Positions 5,922 through 7,995 of a DNA stretch of 7,995 bases are shown one piece after another. Every line of letters begins with the position of its first letter. The first letter of the stretch is position 1. The notes below the pieces were generated by a model. The model worked only from the letters and a program-made list of their open reading frames with translations, was not told where the DNA came from and made no database searches. A program made the position numbers and the translations under genes. The stretch is from JABSSA01 sp039975755 (lineage in GTDB: Bacteria; Pseudomonadota; Alphaproteobacteria; Rhodobacterales; Rhodobacteraceae), in assembly GCA_039975755.1 (NCBI GenBank), contig JBDWGM010000159.1:1-7995 (forward strand), given 5' to 3'.

Positions 5922-5996
5922 TCGGCTGTAGCTCAGTGGTAGAGCGCCTGACTGTTAATCAGGATGTCGTAGGTTCGATCCCTACCAGCCGAGCCA
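5922..5996 (+). tRNA. tRNA-Asn(GUU)
   Basis: A complete 75-nt cloverleaf with encoded CCA. The acceptor is TCGGCTG/CAGCCGA, D-arm GCTC-AGTGGTA-GAGC, anticodon stem CCTGA/TCAGG, loop CTGTTAA with anticodon GTT at 5954-5956, variable loop ATGTC, and T-arm GTAGG-TTCGATC-CCTAC. T1-A72 and G73 fit asparagine tRNAs. No irregular positions were found. Its place inside an RNA-repair operon, rather than a normal tRNA locus, is unusual. Confidence 0.95.
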
Positions 5997-6013
5997 AAAT
6001 TGGAAGGAAACAA

Positions 6014-6088
6014 CCGGGGGAATGCCCGTGGGATTACATCGTCTTGAAAACGTCGCGGAAACGCATCTCACGTATCCTTGTCCCTCGG
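6014..6088 (+). ncRNA. Y RNA-like element 8 (short, no tRNA mimic)
   Basis: A 75-nt element like element 1. The outer stem is CCGGGGGA (6014-6021)/TCCCTCGG (6081-6088), 8 bp with one G-U pair. The inner stem GTGGGAT/ATCTCAC differs from elements 1 and 7 (GTGGGAC/GTCTCAC) by a compensatory C-G to T-A change. TACA and CCTTGT are kept. The loop has no tRNA features but contains GCG-GAAA-CGC, a GNRA-capped mini-hairpin. Confidence 0.8.
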
Positions 6089-6091
6089 GAT

Positions 6092-6228
6092 CATAGTCGG
6101 AAATGCCTGCAGGATTACAGGTAGACGCAGCCCTTCATGGGTGGGACCTCGGGCCCGTGCTGGTTCAACCCCAGCCCAGAGCAATCTGGTGGCGGAAATT
6201 CATCCTGCACATCCTTGTTCTGAATATG
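6092..6228 (+). ncRNA. Y RNA-like element 9 carrying a D-loop-permuted tRNA-Leu mimic
   Basis: A 137-nt element. The outer stem CATAGTCGGAA (6092-6102) pairs with TTCTGAATATG (6218-6228) with one mismatch; the inner stem TGCAGGAT (6108-6115)/ATCCTGCA (6202-6209) is perfect. The module is class II tRNA-like, in the order: GGTAGACGC (6120-6128), shortened anticodon arm GCCC-TTCAT-GGGT, long variable segment (6143-6158), T-arm GCTGG-TTCAACC-CCAGC (6159-6175), acceptor hairpin CCAGA-GCAA-TCTGG (GNRA loop), then TGGCGGAAATT. TGGCGGAAATT joined to GGTAGACGC would make a typical tRNA-Leu D-arm, so this mimic is opened in the D-loop, unlike the others, which open in the anticodon loop. Confidence 0.82.
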
Positions 6229-6250
6229 GTTTGGTTTGAGAGTGAAGAAG

Positions 6251-7267
6251 ATGACAGCGAACAAAGACATATCTCGGTTTGATGCCGCATGGCAGGCTGC
6301 AAATGGCAAGCTTGATTTATTTGCGCCGTCATTGTTTGAAGCGCGTCGCAAGCTGTTAAGCCCACAACAAGTGGCCCAGCTTGATCAGCCATTTCGAGGC
6401 AAAGCGTATCATACGCCAGTGCGAGCTGCTTCTGGATTAACATCGTGGTTTACCAAATCCGGACGTGCTGATCCGGACACGAAATTCGCCAAAAATCCAA
6501 ACTTAGCATTGCTTGCGATACATGCCGCTGACGGGCATCTGCGCGAATGCGCCGTAAAGCTCGCACCAATGGATGACACCGCTGCGCTAACAGCGCTTTT
6601 GTTGCGGTGTAACGATTGGGCGGCCCCTGTGCGCACAGCCGCGTTTGCCCGACTTGAGGCGGTTTTGCCAAGACTGTCTCAGGCCGACTTGGTTCCGCTT
6701 TGCCTTTTTGTATTGGATCGCGTGACCCGTTGGGAACGTGGCGGTGCCGACGCAGCCCAGATGTTCGCAGCGCTTCGTGATTGGCCGATAATTGTCAAAA
6801 CGGCGTTTCTGGAAACCACAACCGGGCCGTTGGCGCGATCGTTACGGCAGCTTCTGCGCAGTCCTGACTATGATTGGGCTTTGCCGGAACTGGCGCTGAA
6901 TGCGCGATCGGCTTTTGTTCGTGCCGTTGCCGTCGAAACTTTGCTGACTGGACACGCCCGTTGGACCGAAGGCTATGATTGGGTCTGGCATGACAAGGTC
7001 TTTAACCTGCGTCGCAAAGTTCCGCGTCGTTGCAAGCGTGTGGTAGAGGTATCATCGACAACCCGTGCGATGGTGCTGCGCCACGCCGGCCAAGACCAAA
7101 GCGCCAAACTGCGTAGTCTGGCCGCTGATTATCTGATCACGGTCGGGGCACCTGAAGGCGACAAATTGGTCACCTTGCTGGCCAACGACAAGGCCAAGAC
7201 CGTGCAAGATCGCATGGCGTTTTATCACAAGAAATGGGCCGGAAATCCGTCCGCCCAAGAAAGTTAA
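6251..7267 (+). CDS. HEAT-like repeat protein of unknown function in an RNA-repair operon
   Basis: I do not recognise this 338-residue family with certainty. It is predicted to be almost wholly alpha-helical. Helical pairs with HEAT-like spacing appear at about residues 93-120, 122-155 (DWAAPVRTAAFARLEAVLP), 205-235 (ALNARSAFVRAVAVETLLTG) and 283-312 (AKLRSLAADYLITVGAPEGD). A very basic stretch near 249-264 (KVFNLRRKVPRRCKRVV) could touch RNA. No catalytic motif, signal peptide or membrane segment is seen. The ATG at 6251 is preferred over an in-frame TTG at 6236; the context AAGAAGATGACA is the same as at the kptA start. It follows Y element 9 by 22 nt and precedes kptA by 4 nt, so it is surely in the same operon. 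A role as an RNA-binding scaffold or adaptor is only a guess from context. Confidence 0.85.
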   Translation: MTANKDISRFDAAWQAANGKLDLFAPSLFEARRKLLSPQQVAQLDQPFRGKAYHTPVRAASGLTSWFTKSGRADPDTKFAKNPNLALLAIHAADGHLRECAVKLAPMDDTAALTALLLRCNDWAAPVRTAAFARLEAVLPRLSQADLVPLCLFVLDRVTRWERGGADAAQMFAALRDWPIIVKTAFLETTTGPLARSLRQLLRSPDYDWALPELALNARSAFVRAVAVETLLTGHARWTEGYDWVWHDKVFNLRRKVPRRCKRVVEVSSTTRAMVLRHAGQDQSAKLRSLAADYLITVGAPEGDKLVTLLANDKAKTVQDRMAFYHKKWAGNPSAQES

Positions 7268-7271
7268 GAAG

Positions 7272-7995
7272 ATGACAAACAAAGAGAAAAAACACCTCCA
7301 GAAGGTCAGTAAGCTATTGGCGCAGGTTTTGCGCCACACACCTGAGCAGCTTGACCTAACACCCGATCCGGAAGGTTGGGTGATGGTGGATGTGTTGCTG
7401 GCGGCATTGGCCGATCACGACCTGAAGACAAGCCAAGATCAACTGATCGAAATTGTGCGGACCAGTGATAAAAAGCGCTTTACCCTATCGGAGGCGGGCG
7501 ACCAAATCCGCGCGGCTCAAGGGCATTCGATTGCCGTTGATCTGGGCGTGGCCGCGATTGAACCGCCCGCCCTACTCTTCCATGGCACAGCAGAGACGAC
7601 CGTCTCGGCGATCATGTCCGACGGTCTACACCCGATGTCTCGCCAGCAGGTGCATTTGTCAGGGGATCACCAAACGGCTCTTAAAGTTGGGGCACGCCAT
7701 GGTGCACCGGTGATCTTGAATGTGGCCGCTGGGGACATGCACCGCACGGGACATGCCTTCTATCAAGCCGACAATGGTGTCTGGCTGACGGATCATGTGC
7801 CCGCGCAATATTTGAAAATTGAAGAAAGCGCTGACAGTTCAGCGGATGAAGAGAACACAATGAAACAGAATGAGACACAAACTGAGACACAGACGGAAAT
7901 CACAGGTGAAACGCTCAAAGCTTGGGGTCATATCCCCGGCAAGGACTTCAGCCGCCTTTTGGAAATTGCCCAAGCGGGGTTAGCCGCAGGTTACA
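7272..7995 (+). CDS. kptA: KptA/Tpt1 RNA 2'-phosphotransferase, in frame with a further C-terminal domain (right end cut)
   Basis: Residues 1-183 match E. coli KptA closely. The enzyme moves an internal RNA 2'-phosphate to NAD+, leaving 2'-OH. Visible motifs are LRH (20-22), the SDKKRF segment (65-70), IRAAQGHS (79-86), FHGT (103-106), VHLS (127-130), VGARHG (139-144) and NGVWLT (168-173). KptA proteins normally end here, but this frame has no stop: an acidic, Thr-Gln-rich linker (about 184-209, with 12-nt repeats GAGACACAAACT/GAGACACAGACG) leads into ITGETLKAWGHIPGKDFSRL and on to the window edge. That motif resembles the N-terminal segment of long RtcB ligases and also the end of CCA-adding enzymes. 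An in-frame ATG at 7860 (Met197) has GAAGAG just upstream, so a separate protein could also start there. It begins 4 nt after the HEAT-like gene. Confidence 0.92.
   Translation, partial: MTNKEKKHLQKVSKLLAQVLRHTPEQLDLTPDPEGWVMVDVLLAALADHDLKTSQDQLIEIVRTSDKKRFTLSEAGDQIRAAQGHSIAVDLGVAAIEPPALLFHGTAETTVSAIMSDGLHPMSRQQVHLSGDHQTALKVGARHGAPVILNVAAGDMHRTGHAFYQADNGVWLTDHVPAQYLKIEESADSSADEENTMKQNETQTETQTEITGETLKAWGHIPGKDFSRLLEIAQAGLAAGY
7860..7995 (+). other. Possible internal start of a second repair enzyme (RtcB-like N-terminus), same frame as kptA
   Basis: The ATG at 7860 lies in the kptA frame and is preceded at 7847-7852 by GAAGAG, a plausible ribosome site. From it the protein would read MKQNETQTETQTEITG and then the LKAWGHIPGKDFSRLLEIAQ segment. 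If used, it would yield a free downstream enzyme in addition to, or instead of, a KptA fusion. The identity as RtcB is an inference from the G-x-x-PG-x-x-F pattern and the operon; only 45 codons are visible. Confidence 0.3.

Noticed and set aside
6115..6196. Ordinary tRNA-Leu gene near the end of the array
   Set aside because: The parts are in permuted order, the anticodon arm is too short, no CCA end is present, and the Y-RNA stems enclose it.
4867..6228. CRISPR array
   Set aside because: The repeated motifs are spaced irregularly (copies of 72-153 nt) and pair with each other within a unit; there are no uniform repeats and spacers.

Overview
The window holds an RNA-repair locus on both sides of a divergent promoter region. 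The gene content (RtcR-type regulator, Ro60/Rsr protein, bacterial Y RNAs, KptA, and an RtcB ligase paired with PrfH) marks a bacterium. Moderate GC content, codon use and protein style suggest an alphaproteobacterium, possibly of the Rhodobacteraceae/Roseobacter type; that placement is inferred, not proven.

Leftward (minus strand), from the middle outward: rtcR (3128-1554) encodes a sigma-54 activator with a CARF sensor domain. A 274-nt gap with no certain gene follows. Then come a PrfH-associated RtcB RNA ligase (1279-146) and, overlapping its stop codon by ATGA, the first 49 codons of prfH (149-1). RtcB2-PrfH pairs are known to rescue and re-ligate ribosomes cut in the 16S decoding centre.

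Rightward (plus strand): rsr (3304-4860), a Ro60 orthologue with TROVE and VWA domains, is followed after 6 nt by about 1.36 kb of densely packed structured RNA (4867-6228). I resolve nine tandem Y-RNA-like elements and two complete tRNA genes, tRNA-Pro(UGG) and tRNA-Asn(GUU). Each Y element has an outer stem of 6-12 bp, an invariant ATGC on the 5' side, an inner stem of 7-8 bp with compensatory changes, a TACA sequence after the inner stem, and a (C/A)TTGT motif before the closing strand. Inside the inner stem most copies carry a circularly permuted tRNA mimic (T-arm, acceptor hairpin, D-arm) like that of YrlA. One copy still has ACCA between its two acceptor strands, and the last copy is a class II tRNA-Leu-like molecule opened in its D-loop. 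Two copies have no tRNA-like module.

After the array come an uncharacterised HEAT-like repeat protein (6251-7267) and kptA (from 7272), an RNA 2'-phosphotransferase. The kptA frame stays open to the window edge and runs into a further domain, so KptA may be fused to another repair enzyme, perhaps a second RtcB.

Likely logic: RtcR senses damaged RNA ends and switches on the locus; RtcB-type ligases seal broken rRNA or tRNA; PrfH frees stalled ribosomes; KptA removes 2'-phosphates; and Rsr with its set of Y RNAs serves as an RNA-chaperone or scavenging module. The two spare tRNAs may replace nuclease targets. This overall scheme is inferred from gene families and neighbourhood.
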